Shown here: positions 50,472 through 60,299 of the stretch, piece after piece
How positions within the stretch are numbered: the stretch's first letter is position 1
Layout: every line of letters starts with the position of its first letter
Assembly (NCBI GenBank): GCA_016716235.1
Contig: JADJWS010000001.1
Location: 1,736,001 to 1,800,000, forward strand
Origin: Candidatus Defluviilinea gracilis
GTDB taxonomy: Bacteria > Chloroflexota > Anaerolineae > Anaerolineales > Villigracilaceae
DNA: 64,000 bases
Direction of reading: 5' to 3'
The notes under the pieces: model-generated
Database searches by the model: none
Seen by the model: the letters and a program-made list of their open reading frames with translations, nothing else
What the model was told of the DNA's origin: nothing
Made by a program: the position numbers and the translations under genes

Positions 50472-52064
50472 ATGGCAGAACACAAACGGGCCGCATCGGA
50501 CAATCACCAAAAAGATGAACGAACACCGCGCGACGCGGAATTTTCCGATTCGTCCCTGCCTGTGGACATGGACGCCATGCTGAACGAACTGCCTGAATTG
50601 ACGCGCGACGATTCTCCAGACCCCGATGTCAACGCGCTTTCGCAACAAGAAGAGTTGCTTGAGGATGAACCGCTCGACCTGAAAGACCCCGCGTTCGCCG
50701 CCGAACTTGCCGACGATCCCGTGCGTTTGTACCTGCGCGAGATCGGTCAAGTCAAATTGCTCGACGCCACCAGCGAGTTCCATCTGGCGACGATGATCGA
50801 AGCGAATCGCCTGATCGTGTCGCTGAGTCGTCATCCGCTTCGCAAGGGGCTCACGACCGAATGCGCCATCTACCACGCGCTCATCGCCGAAATGCTCACC
50901 TCGTGGGAACGTCTGCTCGAAGACACGGCGCGGCTCAACAGTGTTGCGCCGAATCTTGTTTACCTTCTCAATGAAGCGAAAGCGTTATGCGCCTCCTCCG
51001 AATCGAAGGAACCTTCGTATCTGAGAAACTATCTGGATAATGGGATGTGGGGGATGGACGAACTGTGGAACAGCATCGCCCGACAAGCGTACTCGGTCTT
51101 TCTCAGCCTCTACCTGCTTCCGCCCGCGTATGCCGACTGGCTCCTCAAGCATCTTAACTCGCATCACGATTTTCCCAACCAGCGGACTCTGTTCAATCAT
51201 CTGCCCACCGACGACATCCTCCGCAAAGAAATGGACTCGGCTCAAGCCCGCGCGGTGGAGGCGAACCAGACGTTGATCCGCGCGAACTTGCGGTTGGTGG
51301 TCAGCGTGGCGAAACGATATTTGAATCGCGGCATTAACATCCAAGATCTGATTCAAGAGGGTAGTTTGGGGTTGATGCGCGCGGTCAACAAGTTCGACCC
51401 GCGCCGCGGATTCAAATTCAGCACCTACGCCACCTGGTGGATTCGACAGTCCATCAACCGCTCCATCGCCGAGCAAGCGCGGACGATCCGCATCCCTGTG
51501 CATTTGTTCGAAGCCATCAGCCGCGTGATGCGCGTTCAACGCACCCTCACACAGCAACTTGGACGCGCGCCAACCACCGAAGAAGTAGCCATCGAAGTGG
51601 GCTATCTCCCCGCAGTGGATGTGGAAGCGATCTTGCGCGCGCATTCAGAGGAACAGCCGCTGGACTCCGCTCTGCAACACAGGCTGGACTCCGCCATGCA
51701 AAAAGTAGACCGCGTGCTTCGCTCCGCCGAGGAGCCTATCTCGATCGACGGTCCCATCGGCGATGAGGATTCCAGTTCGCTCGGTGACTTCATCGAAGAC
51801 GAAGACGCGCCCTCGCCGTTGGATTCCGCCACGCGCGAGATGCTCCGCGCGCAGGTTCGTAGCGCGCTCAATCTGCTCTCCGACCGCGAGCGCGAAGTGC
51901 TGGAATTAAGATTCGGCTTGAAAGATGGTAAAGATCACACGCTCGAAGAGGTGAGCGCGTTTTACGATGTGACCCGCGAGCGCATCCGCCAGATCGAAGC
52001 GAAGGCGTTGCGGAAGTTGCGGCATCCCTCGCGGAGCAGGCAGTTGAGGGATTATTTGGGGTAA
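50472..52064 (+). CDS. rpoD: Primary RNA polymerase sigma factor (RpoD/SigA)
   Basis: A 530-residue sigma-70. Region 1.2 is DPVRLYLREIGQVKLL. Region 2 has ANLRLVVSVAKRYLNRGINI, QDLIQEGSLGLMRAVNKFD and FKFSTYATWWIRQSINRSI. Region 3 has IRIPVHLFEAISRVMRV, and region 4 has LSDREREVLELRFGL with YDVTRERIRQIEAKALRKLR. The acidic N-terminal region is moderate in length. There is a long insert between regions 1.2 and 2 (about 100-240), as in primary sigmas. The ATG at 50472 is chosen over in-frame upstream codons as they precede no conserved residues. It is the housekeeping sigma that would read the TATAAT boxes noted above. Confidence 0.93.
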   Translation: MAEHKRAASDNHQKDERTPRDAEFSDSSLPVDMDAMLNELPELTRDDSPDPDVNALSQQEELLEDEPLDLKDPAFAAELADDPVRLYLREIGQVKLLDATSEFHLATMIEANRLIVSLSRHPLRKGLTTECAIYHALIAEMLTSWERLLEDTARLNSVAPNLVYLLNEAKALCASSESKEPSYLRNYLDNGMWGMDELWNSIARQAYSVFLSLYLLPPAYADWLLKHLNSHHDFPNQRTLFNHLPTDDILRKEMDSAQARAVEANQTLIRANLRLVVSVAKRYLNRGINIQDLIQEGSLGLMRAVNKFDPRRGFKFSTYATWWIRQSINRSIAEQARTIRIPVHLFEAISRVMRVQRTLTQQLGRAPTTEEVAIEVGYLPAVDVEAILRAHSEEQPLDSALQHRLDSAMQKVDRVLRSAEEPISIDGPIGDEDSSSLGDFIEDEDAPSPLDSATREMLRAQVRSALNLLSDREREVLELRFGLKDGKDHTLEEVSAFYDVTRERIRQIEAKALRKLRHPSRSRQLRDYLG

Positions 52065-52073
52065 CCCTTTGTA

Positions 52074-52103
52074 GGGCAGGTGACAAACCTGCCCTTATTT
52101 TTT
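52074..52103 (+). terminator. Rho-independent terminator after the sigma factor
   Basis: GGGCAGGT (52074-52081), loop GACAA, ACCTGCCC (52087-52094), then TTATTTTTT. Confidence 0.85.
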
Positions 52104-52122
52104 GTCCCCGCCTTGTGAAAAG

Positions 52123-52151
52123 TGGCACTTTCAAAACTCTTATGTTATACT
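52123..52151 (+). promoter_or_regulatory. Weak candidate promoter of the nuo operon
   Basis: TATACT at 52146-52151, with TGGCAC 17 bases upstream. The nuoA start is about 50 bases downstream and a terminator lies just upstream, so a promoter is expected here. Confidence 0.35.
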
Positions 52152-52202
52152 GTCGCGAACCTTACAAAGATCGTCCTTTTATGGGCGTTTTGAGGATACA
52201 TA

Positions 52203-52556
52203 ATGCTGGAATACGTAGCAATCGCATTGATGATCGTATTGGCGACTCTCGTCGCCTTGATCGCTATTGGCTTGGGGAATTTATTCGGACCGAAGAAACC
52301 GTCTGCGTCTAAATCCATGCCGTATGAATCGGGCATGACTCCCTACGGTGAAGGGACGCGCCGCATGCCCGTCCGTTTTTATTTGATCGCGGTCTTGTTC
52401 ATCCTGTTCGATATCGAAGTCGTTTTCTTTTTGCCGTGGGCGATCGTGTTCCGTCAGTTGGGGCTATTCGGTTTGATCGAAATGATCATTTTTATCGTAA
52501 TCTTGTTGGTGGGGTTTGTGTACGCGTGGAAGAAAGGAGCCCTTGAATGGGAGTAG
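52203..52556 (+). CDS. nuoA: NADH-quinone oxidoreductase subunit A
   Basis: A 117-residue membrane subunit of complex I with three hydrophobic helices. KSMPYESGMTPYGEG is the conserved cytoplasmic loop, and FYLIAVLFILFDIEVVFFLPWA carries the acidic residue within a helix. It opens the nuo operon after a terminator, and its end overlaps nuoB by 10 bases. Confidence 0.94.
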   Translation: MLEYVAIALMIVLATLVALIAIGLGNLFGPKKPSASKSMPYESGMTPYGEGTRRMPVRFYLIAVLFILFDIEVVFFLPWAIVFRQLGLFGLIEMIIFIVILLVGFVYAWKKGALEWE

Positions 52557-53029
52557 AACAAAAACTCGGCGACATGGGGATCGTCACTACAAAATTGGAA
52601 GAACTCGTCAACTGGTCGCGCACGAACGCGATGTGGCCCATGCTGTTCGGTCTCGCATGCTGCGCGATCGAGATGATGGCGGCGCAGGCTTCTCATTACG
52701 ACATGAGCCGTTTCGGCATGGAACTGATGCGCGCCAGCCCGCGTCAATCGGACCTGATGATCGTGGCGGGACGAGTCTCGCGCAAGATGGCGCCTGTGGT
52801 CCGCCGCTTGTACGACCAGATGCCCGAACCGAAGTGGGCAATCGCGATGGGGGACTGCGCTTCCTGTGGAGGCGTGTTCAACAATTACGCGATCCTGCAA
52901 GGCGTGGATGAGATCATCCCTGTGGATGTGTACGTGGCGGGCTGCCCTCCGCGCCCTGAGGCGTTGATCCATGGCATCGTGACGTTGTACGAAAAAGTGA
53001 AGGCTGATAAGTTTGTAACACCGGCTTAA
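52547..53029 (+). CDS. nuoB: NADH-quinone oxidoreductase subunit B
   Basis: A 160-residue subunit binding the terminal N2 [4Fe-4S] cluster. FGLACCAIEMMAA has the tandem cysteines, and MGDCASCGGVFNNYA and VAGCPPRPEALIHGI the others. The last residues (VTPA) and the TAA are encoded within the palindrome GTAACACCGGCTTAAGTCGG at 53015, the same pattern as at the maoC stop. Confidence 0.95.
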   Translation: MGVEQKLGDMGIVTTKLEELVNWSRTNAMWPMLFGLACCAIEMMAAQASHYDMSRFGMELMRASPRQSDLMIVAGRVSRKMAPVVRRLYDQMPEPKWAIAMGDCASCGGVFNNYAILQGVDEIIPVDVYVAGCPPRPEALIHGIVTLYEKVKADKFVTPA

Positions 53030-53040
53030 GTCGGTGTTAC
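53015..53040. repeat. Palindrome centred on the nuoB stop codon
   Basis: GTAACACCG and CGGTGTTAC pair across GCTTAAGT, which contains the TAA stop. Confidence 0.7.
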
Positions 53041-53050
53041 GGAGTTCGGA

Positions 53051-53563
53051 ATGGAAAAGAAACTCGAAAAAGTCGTTCAGGCGTTACAGGAGCAGTTCGG
53101 TTCTTCCGTCGAAGAGTTCCGGGGCGAAGCGCACGTCTTCGTCAAAGCGGAACAGATCGTGGATGCGCTGACCCTCCTGCGCGATACATATGAATTCGAA
53201 CTGCTCTCCGCGCTTACTGCGACGGATTATTACCCGCAACAGACTCCCCGCTTTCATGTGATCTATCAACTATCATCGCTGGCGCAAAATATCACGTTGC
53301 AGTTAAGAGTCGCAGTCAACAGCGACCAGCTCAAAGTCCCGACAGCGACGCGCGTGTATGATGTCGCCAATTGGCGCGAGCGCGAAGTCTTCGATATGTT
53401 TGGCATCGTGTTCGAGGGGCATCCCGACCCGCGCAGAATTTTGACCCCCGAAGGGATGGAGGATCATCCGCTTCGCAAAGATTTCCCGCTGGGTTATGAA
53501 GAGCCGCAGTTCACGTTCAATTACGACGATATTGACTTGAAGAAGATTTACGCGAAAGAATAA
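53051..53563 (+). CDS. nuoC: NADH-quinone oxidoreductase subunit C
   Basis: A 170-residue peripheral-arm subunit. The 30-kDa subunit signature is seen in ANWREREVFDMFGIVFEGHP and DPRRILTPEGMEDHPLRKD, which contact NuoD. It is separate from nuoD here, not fused as in Escherichia coli. A double hairpin follows. Confidence 0.94.
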   Translation: MEKKLEKVVQALQEQFGSSVEEFRGEAHVFVKAEQIVDALTLLRDTYEFELLSALTATDYYPQQTPRFHVIYQLSSLAQNITLQLRVAVNSDQLKVPTATRVYDVANWREREVFDMFGIVFEGHPDPRRILTPEGMEDHPLRKDFPLGYEEPQFTFNYDDIDLKKIYAKE

Positions 53564-53564
53564 C

Positions 53565-53611
53565 GTAGTGCCGACTTAAGTCGGCAATTTGGCGATTTCA
53601 ATCGCCACTAC
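53565..53611. repeat. Double hairpin between nuoC and nuoD
   Basis: GCCGACTTAAGTCGGC and GGCGATTTCAATCGCC lie in series, enclosed by GTAGTG and CACTAC. The arrangement matches the unit at 14581 but with other stem words. Confidence 0.8.
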
Positions 53612-53625
53612 AAAAAAGGTCTACG

Positions 53626-54864
53626 ATGGCACAGATCGAAGAAGTAGGTTACGAACAATACAAGCATCTCGTATCCGAGCGCGCGCTGACGGGCGAGACC
53701 ATGTTGTTGAACATGGGACCGCAACACCCGTCTACGCACGGCGTGTTACGCTTGTTGCTCGAGCTCGACGGCGAGACGATCGTCAACGCGATTCCCGATA
53801 TCGGTTATTTGCACACCGGTGTCGAGAAGAACATGGAATCCAAGACGTTCCTCAAAGCCGAAGTGATGACCGACCGCCTCGATTATATGAACACAACGGG
53901 CAACAACCTCGCTTATTGCATGGCGGTTGAAAAATTGGTTGGGCTCGACGTGCCCGAGCGCGCGCAGGTGATCCGCGTGATCATCACCGAGTTACAGCGC
54001 ATCGCATCGCACCTCGTTTTTATGGGCGCGTTCGGTCTCGATCTCGCGGCGATGTCCATGTTCCTGTATTGCTTCCGCGAGCGCGAATATATCATGGACA
54101 TTCTCGAACTGTGTTCGGGTCAACGCATGATGACCACGTACTTCCGCCCCGGCGGCGTGTGGCGCGATGTACCAGTGGAATTTGATTCTGCCGTTCGGAA
54201 CTTCATCAAGATCTTCCCCGCGCGCGTGGATGAATACGAAGCGCTGTTGACGAAGAACCCGATTCTTCTCGACCGTTTGGTTGGTATCGGCATCCTCGAC
54301 GGAAAGACCGCCCTTTCGCACGGCGTTACGGGTCCCACGCTCCGCGCCTCCGGCGTAAACTGGGATTTGCGCAAAGCCCGCCCATACATCGGATATGAAC
54401 AATACGAGTTCAACGTCCCCGTCCGCACCGAGGGCGACACGTTCGCTCGTTATATCGTCCACATTGAAGAGTTCCGCGAATCGTTGAAGATCGTCGAGCA
54501 GGGACTGGAGAAGTTGAAGAAATTACCGGGTCAGCCTGTGCTCAGCGATAACCGTAAATTTGTTCCGCCGCCGCGCGCCGAGATCGGCGTGAGCATGGAA
54601 GCGCTGATCCATCACTTCAAATTTTGGACGGAGGGCTTCCCCGCGCCGAAGAATTCGATCTACAGCGCGGTCGAATCGCCGCGCGGCGAGTTGGGCGTCT
54701 ATCTCGAAGGCAACGGCGGACCCAAACCGCATCGCGTGCACATGCGCACGCCTTCGTTCGATAACTTGTCTGTCATCAACAAAATTACGCAAGGACATCT
54801 TGTCGCCGACCTGGTGGCGATCCTTGCTTCGATCGACATCGTGCTAGGAGACATTGACCGATAA
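53626..54864 (+). CDS. nuoD: NADH-quinone oxidoreductase subunit D
   Basis: A 412-residue subunit of the quinone pocket, homologous to hydrogenase large subunits. NMGPQHPSTHGVLRLLLELDG is the N-terminal quinone-binding loop, and GYLHTGVEKNMESKTF and PRGELGVYLEGNGGPKPHR are further conserved segments. It ends in VLGDIDR, the standard C-terminus. Confidence 0.96.
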   Translation: MAQIEEVGYEQYKHLVSERALTGETMLLNMGPQHPSTHGVLRLLLELDGETIVNAIPDIGYLHTGVEKNMESKTFLKAEVMTDRLDYMNTTGNNLAYCMAVEKLVGLDVPERAQVIRVIITELQRIASHLVFMGAFGLDLAAMSMFLYCFREREYIMDILELCSGQRMMTTYFRPGGVWRDVPVEFDSAVRNFIKIFPARVDEYEALLTKNPILLDRLVGIGILDGKTALSHGVTGPTLRASGVNWDLRKARPYIGYEQYEFNVPVRTEGDTFARYIVHIEEFRESLKIVEQGLEKLKKLPGQPVLSDNRKFVPPPRAEIGVSMEALIHHFKFWTEGFPAPKNSIYSAVESPRGELGVYLEGNGGPKPHRVHMRTPSFDNLSVINKITQGHLVADLVAILASIDIVLGDIDR

Positions 54865-54871
54865 TATTCTC

Positions 54872-54915
54872 ACCGCGAAGAGCGCGAAGATAAAAATCTT
54901 TACGCTCTTCGCGGT
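54872..54915. repeat. Hairpin ACCGCGAAGAGCG between nuoD and nuoE
   Basis: ACCGCGAAGAGCG (54872-54884) and CGCTCTTCGCGGT (54903-54915) pair around an A/T-rich loop. Another word of the hairpin-repeat class. Confidence 0.75.
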
Positions 54916-54937
54916 TCAAAGACGAGTGTGAGACATT

Positions 54938-55432
54938 ATGCTTTCAAAGAAATATCCAAAAGAAGTCAAGCAAATCCTTTCCAAGTACCCGCCGGAGGGC
55001 AAGCGCTCGGCGTTGATGCCCTTGCTCTTCCTTGCCCAGCGCGAGGAAGGCTACATCAACAAAGCCGCGATGCAGGATATTGCCGCGATGCTCGACATCA
55101 CCGAGACGGAAGTTGCGGGAGTCGTCGGTTTTTACACCTTGTATCACGAGCAAAAAGAAGGCAAACACCGCATCCAAGTCTGCACCGACCTGCCCTGCGC
55201 CTTGCGCGGCGCGGACAAATTCATGGACGATCTGTGCGGCAATCTCGGCATCAAGGTCGGCGAGACCACGTCCGATGGCGCCGTCACGATCGAAGCAGTG
55301 ACCTGTCTCGCCGCATGCGACAAAGCTCCCATGTTCCAAACGCAGGGACCGGAGGGCATCAAGTATCACGAGAATATGACCGTTGAGAAGACTCTTGAGT
55401 TGGTGGAAGGGTTGAGGAAGAGTACTGCGTAA
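54938..55432 (+). CDS. nuoE: NADH-quinone oxidoreductase subunit E
   Basis: A 164-residue thioredoxin-like [2Fe-2S] protein of the NADH-dehydrogenase module. Cluster ligands lie in VCTDLPCALRGA and TCLAACDKAPMFQ. VVGFYTLYHEQKEGKHRIQV is the usual helix before the first cysteine. A heptamer-like AT-rich spacer (ACTACCAAACTATCCAACTA) separates it from nuoF. Confidence 0.94.
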   Translation: MLSKKYPKEVKQILSKYPPEGKRSALMPLLFLAQREEGYINKAAMQDIAAMLDITETEVAGVVGFYTLYHEQKEGKHRIQVCTDLPCALRGADKFMDDLCGNLGIKVGETTSDGAVTIEAVTCLAACDKAPMFQTQGPEGIKYHENMTVEKTLELVEGLRKSTA

Positions 55433-55480
55433 AGTACCTTCGTCCAACACTAAACTACCAAACTATCCAACTACCTAATT

Positions 55481-56731
55481 ATGACACACATTCTTTTACG
55501 TCACCGCGAAGTACCCGACATCAACCAACTTTCCGTCTACAAAAAGAACGGCGGACTTGCCGCGTTCAAGAACGCGGTCACAAAGATGAAGCCGAACGAA
55601 GTGACCGATGTGGTCAAGAACTCCGGTCTGCGCGGACGCGGCGGCGCGGGCTTCCCGACGGGTATGAAGTGGTCGTTCATTGATAGCAAGAACTGGCCTC
55701 ATTACATCGTTGCCAACGCGGACGAGTCCGAGCCTGGCACATTCAAAGACCGCGAGATCATGGAAGGCAATCCGTTCCAGTTCTTGGAAGGGTTGATGAT
55801 CGGCGCTTACGCGGTCGGCGCGAACGCGGCGTACATTTACCTGCGCGGCGAGTTTTGGGAGATCGCTGAGTCGCTCGACGCAAAGATCGCCGAATTGGAA
55901 GAAGATGGCTATCTGGGCGACAAACTCTTCGGCACCGAATATTCGCTGCGCATCTACACTCACCTCGGCGCGGGCGCGTACATCTGCGGCGAAGAGACCG
56001 CTCTGCTTGAATCGCTCGAAGGCAAACGCGGACAGCCGCGCGTACGTCCTCCGTTCCCGCCGGCGGTGGGTCTGTACAACAAGCCGACCATCATCAACAA
56101 CGTCGAAACATTTACCAACGTGCCGATGATCATGACGAACGGCGCGGAGTGGTACAAGACCATGGGCACGGCAGACGCTCCGGGCGTAAAAATCTTTTCA
56201 CTCTCGGGCCGCGTGCGCAAACCCGGCAATTATGAGTTGCCGCTTGGCACAACCTTCCGTGAATTGATCTACACACACGGCGGCGGCGTGCAAGACTCGC
56301 GCAAGGTCAGGGCGATCATGCCGGCCGGCGCCTCCTCGTCGTTGATCCTTGTGGATGACGATGCGCTTCTCGATACGCCCATGGATTACCTGGAAGTGCG
56401 TAAACTGAAATCGGAACTTGGGTCGGCTTCTGTCATCATCGTTGACGATACCGTCTCGATGGACTGGCTCGTCAACAAGACCGTCCACTTTTTCCAGCAC
56501 GAATCGTGCGGCAAATGCACGCCCTGCCGCGAAGGCACCTATTGGATGTCTCATCTCACTGAACGCATCCACAGTGGCCAGGCGGTCAAAGCGGATGTGG
56601 ACTTGCTCCTCAACGTGGCGAAACAGATGCAAGGCAAATGCCTGTGCGCGCTGGGTGAATTCTCCACGATGGCGGTGGTCTCCGGCATCGAACGATTTAG
56701 AAAAGATTTCGATAATGCGGTAAAAGCATAA
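55481..56731 (+). CDS. nuoF: NADH-quinone oxidoreductase subunit F
   Basis: A 416-residue NADH- and FMN-binding subunit. GRGGAGFPTGMKWSF is the NADH loop, VANADESEPGTFKDREIM the FMN loop, GAGAYICGEETALLESLEGK a later nucleotide-binding segment, and ESCGKCTPCREGTYWM the N3 cluster motif. Its stop shares one base with the nuoG start. Confidence 0.96.
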   Translation: MTHILLRHREVPDINQLSVYKKNGGLAAFKNAVTKMKPNEVTDVVKNSGLRGRGGAGFPTGMKWSFIDSKNWPHYIVANADESEPGTFKDREIMEGNPFQFLEGLMIGAYAVGANAAYIYLRGEFWEIAESLDAKIAELEEDGYLGDKLFGTEYSLRIYTHLGAGAYICGEETALLESLEGKRGQPRVRPPFPPAVGLYNKPTIINNVETFTNVPMIMTNGAEWYKTMGTADAPGVKIFSLSGRVRKPGNYELPLGTTFRELIYTHGGGVQDSRKVRAIMPAGASSSLILVDDDALLDTPMDYLEVRKLKSELGSASVIIVDDTVSMDWLVNKTVHFFQHESCGKCTPCREGTYWMSHLTERIHSGQAVKADVDLLLNVAKQMQGKCLCALGEFSTMAVVSGIERFRKDFDNAVKA

Positions 56732-59181
56732 TGAGTAAACTAGTCACTCTTACCATAGATGGAACACAAGTCACGGTTCAAGAAGGAACCTCGGTTGTCG
56801 ACGCGGCAAAACTTGCAGGCGTAGACATTCCCGTCTTTTGCCATCATCCCAAACTTGAACCCGCCGGCATGTGCCGCATGTGTCTCGTGGAACTCGGCCG
56901 CCCCATGCGCGACCGCGCCACAGGGCAATTTGTGATGGAAAACGGCGCGCCGAAGATCCAGTTCATGCCTAAGCTGGAAACGGCTTGCACGAACAAGGTC
57001 GAAGAGGGTTTGGTTGTGGTCACGCAGTCGGCAAAGGTTGCCGAAGCCAAGAACGGCATCCTTGAATTTTTGCTCACCTCGCATCCGCTCGATTGCCCGG
57101 TGTGCGACAAAGGCGGCGAGTGCGCCCTGCAAGACCTCACCCTGACGCACGGTCCCGGCAAAAGCCGCTTCATATACGATGAGAAGAGGCACCTTGCCAA
57201 GCAAAAACCGCTCGGCGAGTTGATCTTCTTGGACCAGGAGCGATGCATCCAATGCGCGCGTTGCATCCGTTTTCAAGACGAGATCGCCGGGGACGCGGTT
57301 CTCGAATTCGACAAGCGCGAGCGCTCGATGCAGATCGTTTCTCGTTCGGAGCCCGGGTTTGATTCGGTTTTCTCCGGCAACACTACGGATATTTGTCCTG
57401 TGGGAGCGTTGACCACTGTAGACTTCCGCTTCGGCGCCCGACCATGGGAACTGGCGGCTTCCCCTTCGATCTGCGCGCAATGCCCGGTGGGATGCAACAC
57501 CACCTTGAACACCCGCCGCGAAGCCCGAACAGACGGCGAGATTGTCGTCAAGCGCGTGATGCCGCGGCAGAACGAAGAAGTGAACGAAATTTGGATCTGC
57601 GATAAGGGCCGCTTCGCCTATCACTACGCGGGCAGCAAGAATCGATTAACGAAGCCGCTCATCCGCAAAGAGAAGAAGTTGGCTCGCTCTTCATGGGATG
57701 CCGCGACGAAACTCGCCGCTGAGAAATTCAGCAAGGATAAGAAAGATTTTGTTATTCTCGCTTCGGGCAGACTCTCGAACGAAGACCTGTTCAACTTGAA
57801 AACGCTCGCCGATCACGCGGGCGGAAAAGCCTATCTCTATTCGCACATGGCGGGCGGCGAGTTGACGTCGCTGGTCGGCGTGGGCGCGGGCACGAATTTT
57901 GGAGCCATGGGCGCGGGGACGACCATCCTCGTCGTTGCCTCCGACTTGTATGAGGAAGCGCCGATCTGGTATCTCAGAGTCAAACAAGCCAAAGAGCGCG
58001 GCGCGACGTTGATCGTGATGAATCCGCGCGAGACGAAACTCGATAGATACGCTTCGCACAAAGTCCGTTACGAATACGGCGATGAAGCCAGAACGGTTCA
58101 CGACCTGACGAAGAAAAGCAAAGAAGGCGACGCGTTGTTGAAATCCGAAAACTTGGTCATCTTATATGGAAGCGAAGGGGTTGGCGCGCTTGGTTCGCAA
58201 AGTTTGGCGACCGCCTGCGCCAAGTTGTTGAACGAGAACGGATTTACCGGCAAACCCAACAACGGACTCATCGGCGTGTGGGAACGCGCGAACGACCAAG
58301 GCGCGTGGGAGATGGGCTTCACCGTTGAAGAGGACCTTGCCAGGGCGTTGAAGGATAAGTCGGTGTATATCGTCGGCGCGGACCCGGTGAGCGACGACCC
58401 GAAATTGGCGAAGGCGCTCGAAGGCGCGGCGTTCGTGGCGGTGCAGGATGTGATGGAAACCGCGACGACCGAAATTGCGGATGTGGTTTTGCCCGCGCAA
58501 GCGTTCACCGAACGCGAGGGGACGTTCACTTCCGGCGAACGACGCGCGCAACGTTTTTATCCCGCCGTGCCGGTGACCGGCGAATCGAAACCCGATTTCG
58601 CCATCACTGCTCAGATCGCTCGGAACATGGGAGTCATCCTCGAAGGCACATCCGCTTCGGTGGTGTTCGATCTGCTGGCTGAAACGGTGAAATCGTTCGA
58701 GGGATTGAATTACGCCAAACTTGCCGAAGTGCATGAGCAGTTGCCCATCGTCGGGCGAGGCGACATGTATTACGGCGGCACGACGTATGCGAATAACCAC
58801 GGCTTGGGCGCGCATCTGTCGGCGGCGGCGACGCGCGGGGAAAAGGTGAGCATCCCGAAGGTCCAGAAAGAAGCGGTTCCACATCCGAAAGATAAAGAAT
58901 TGCTGGCGGTGCCCGTCAACAAGTTGTATCATCGCGGCACGACGGTCATGACGGCTGAGTTGTTGCATCAGCGGATCGGCGAAGCGAGCGTGTCGTTGCA
59001 TCCCAGCGCGGCGGAAAAACTAGGCGTGCGCGCGGGGCAGACCGTGAATGTGAGTTTCAACGGAACGAGCGGACAGGCGGTTGTGAAGCTGGACGATTCG
59101 ATTGACGAGGGTATCGCGCTGGTGCCGCGCTCAATGGGTCTTGCCATACAGGAGCCTGCAGCAGTGAAGGTGAAAGCATGA
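56731..59181 (+). CDS. nuoG: NADH-quinone oxidoreductase subunit G
   Basis: An 816-residue Fe-S subunit. The N-terminal [2Fe-2S] domain has VFCHHPKLEPAGMCRMCLVE, followed by the His-Cys3 cluster in DCPVCDKGGECALQDL, two [4Fe-4S] sites (CIQCARCIRF and DICPVGALTTVDFR), and a molybdopterin-oxidoreductase-like region starting CAQCPVGCNTTLNTR. The C-terminal part carries an aspartate-decarboxylase-like fold. It is longer than many NuoG proteins but within range. Overlaps nuoH by 4 bases. Confidence 0.95.
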   Translation: MSKLVTLTIDGTQVTVQEGTSVVDAAKLAGVDIPVFCHHPKLEPAGMCRMCLVELGRPMRDRATGQFVMENGAPKIQFMPKLETACTNKVEEGLVVVTQSAKVAEAKNGILEFLLTSHPLDCPVCDKGGECALQDLTLTHGPGKSRFIYDEKRHLAKQKPLGELIFLDQERCIQCARCIRFQDEIAGDAVLEFDKRERSMQIVSRSEPGFDSVFSGNTTDICPVGALTTVDFRFGARPWELAASPSICAQCPVGCNTTLNTRREARTDGEIVVKRVMPRQNEEVNEIWICDKGRFAYHYAGSKNRLTKPLIRKEKKLARSSWDAATKLAAEKFSKDKKDFVILASGRLSNEDLFNLKTLADHAGGKAYLYSHMAGGELTSLVGVGAGTNFGAMGAGTTILVVASDLYEEAPIWYLRVKQAKERGATLIVMNPRETKLDRYASHKVRYEYGDEARTVHDLTKKSKEGDALLKSENLVILYGSEGVGALGSQSLATACAKLLNENGFTGKPNNGLIGVWERANDQGAWEMGFTVEEDLARALKDKSVYIVGADPVSDDPKLAKALEGAAFVAVQDVMETATTEIADVVLPAQAFTEREGTFTSGERRAQRFYPAVPVTGESKPDFAITAQIARNMGVILEGTSASVVFDLLAETVKSFEGLNYAKLAEVHEQLPIVGRGDMYYGGTTYANNHGLGAHLSAAATRGEKVSIPKVQKEAVPHPKDKELLAVPVNKLYHRGTTVMTAELLHQRIGEASVSLHPSAAEKLGVRAGQTVNVSFNGTSGQAVVKLDDSIDEGIALVPRSMGLAIQEPAAVKVKA

Positions 59182-60299
59182 TTAGCGATTGGACTTTGTG
59201 GCTCGAGTGGTTTATCAAATCGCTGGTGTGGGTCTTCGCGTTATTGGGCGGGTTCGCGTATCTTACCTATTATGAACGCCGCGCGCTGGCGCGTATACAA
59301 ACTCGCGTGGGACCGAATCGCGCGGGACCGTTTGGTTTGCTTCAACCGATCGCCGACGCGATCAAGCTGGTCTTCAAAGAGGAGCTCTCGCCCGCAAGAG
59401 CGTATAAGTTCGTGTTCTTTCTCGCGCCGATCTTGACGCTGGTGCCTTCGATCGTGATTGCGGCGGTCATTCCGCTGGGGCGTTCGATCCATGTCTTCGG
59501 GCGCGAGGTCAATTTGTATCTCACCAATATCAACGTGGGCGTGTTGTATTTCATGTCCATTGCGGCGATCGCGGTGTATGGGATCGTGCTGGCGGGCTGG
59601 GCTTCGAACAGCAAGTATGCGATGCTCGGCGGCTTGCGCTCGACGGCGCAGATGATCTCGTATGAACTGGCGCTTGGTCTTTCCCTGATCCCCGTGATCT
59701 TGCTCGGCAACTCGATGAGCCTGGTTGAGATCGTGGAGAGGCAGAACGGATTGTGGTTTGTGTTCCTTCAGCCTGTGGGCGCGTTGATCTTTTGGATCGC
59801 GACCCTTGCCGAGGTGAACCGCGCGCCGTTCGACATGCCCGAGGCGGAGCAGGAATTGACCGCGGGCTATCATGCCGAGTATTCGGGCATGAAGTTCGCG
59901 TTGTTCTTTATGGCGGAATACCAGAAGATGATCGTGATCTGCGCGGTGATGGCGGTCTTTTTCTTCGGCGGGTATTTAGGCCCCGGTGTGGATCAATATC
60001 CCCTGCTTGGACCCGTGTATATGTTCGTCAAGATCTTTCTGCTGTTGTTTGCCATGATCTGGGTGCGAGCCACCTGGCCCCGCTTCCGCTATGACCGCTT
60101 GATGTCGTTCGGCTGGAAGGTATTGGTGCCGTTGTCGTTGGCAATCGTATTCATCACTGCCACAGGGATTTTGCTTGCGGACCAAACAGGCAACGCCCTG
60201 TGGATGTGGGCGATCCCGGTCGCGTCGGTCATTGCTGGTTTGGTTCCGGTGGTGACGATCTATTACACCTTGAGGAGATTACTGTATGAGCGCGCTTGA
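59178..60299 (+). CDS. nuoH: NADH-quinone oxidoreductase subunit H
   Basis: A 373-residue membrane subunit at the junction of the arms. YERRALARIQTRVGPNRAGP is its signature, and AEVNRAPFDMPEAEQELTAG forms the conserved quinone-channel loop. Eight hydrophobic helices can be seen. The end overlaps nuoI by 14 bases. Confidence 0.95.
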   Translation: MISDWTLWLEWFIKSLVWVFALLGGFAYLTYYERRALARIQTRVGPNRAGPFGLLQPIADAIKLVFKEELSPARAYKFVFFLAPILTLVPSIVIAAVIPLGRSIHVFGREVNLYLTNINVGVLYFMSIAAIAVYGIVLAGWASNSKYAMLGGLRSTAQMISYELALGLSLIPVILLGNSMSLVEIVERQNGLWFVFLQPVGALIFWIATLAEVNRAPFDMPEAEQELTAGYHAEYSGMKFALFFMAEYQKMIVICAVMAVFFFGGYLGPGVDQYPLLGPVYMFVKIFLLLFAMIWVRATWPRFRYDRLMSFGWKVLVPLSLAIVFITATGILLADQTGNALWMWAIPVASVIAGLVPVVTIYYTLRRLLYERA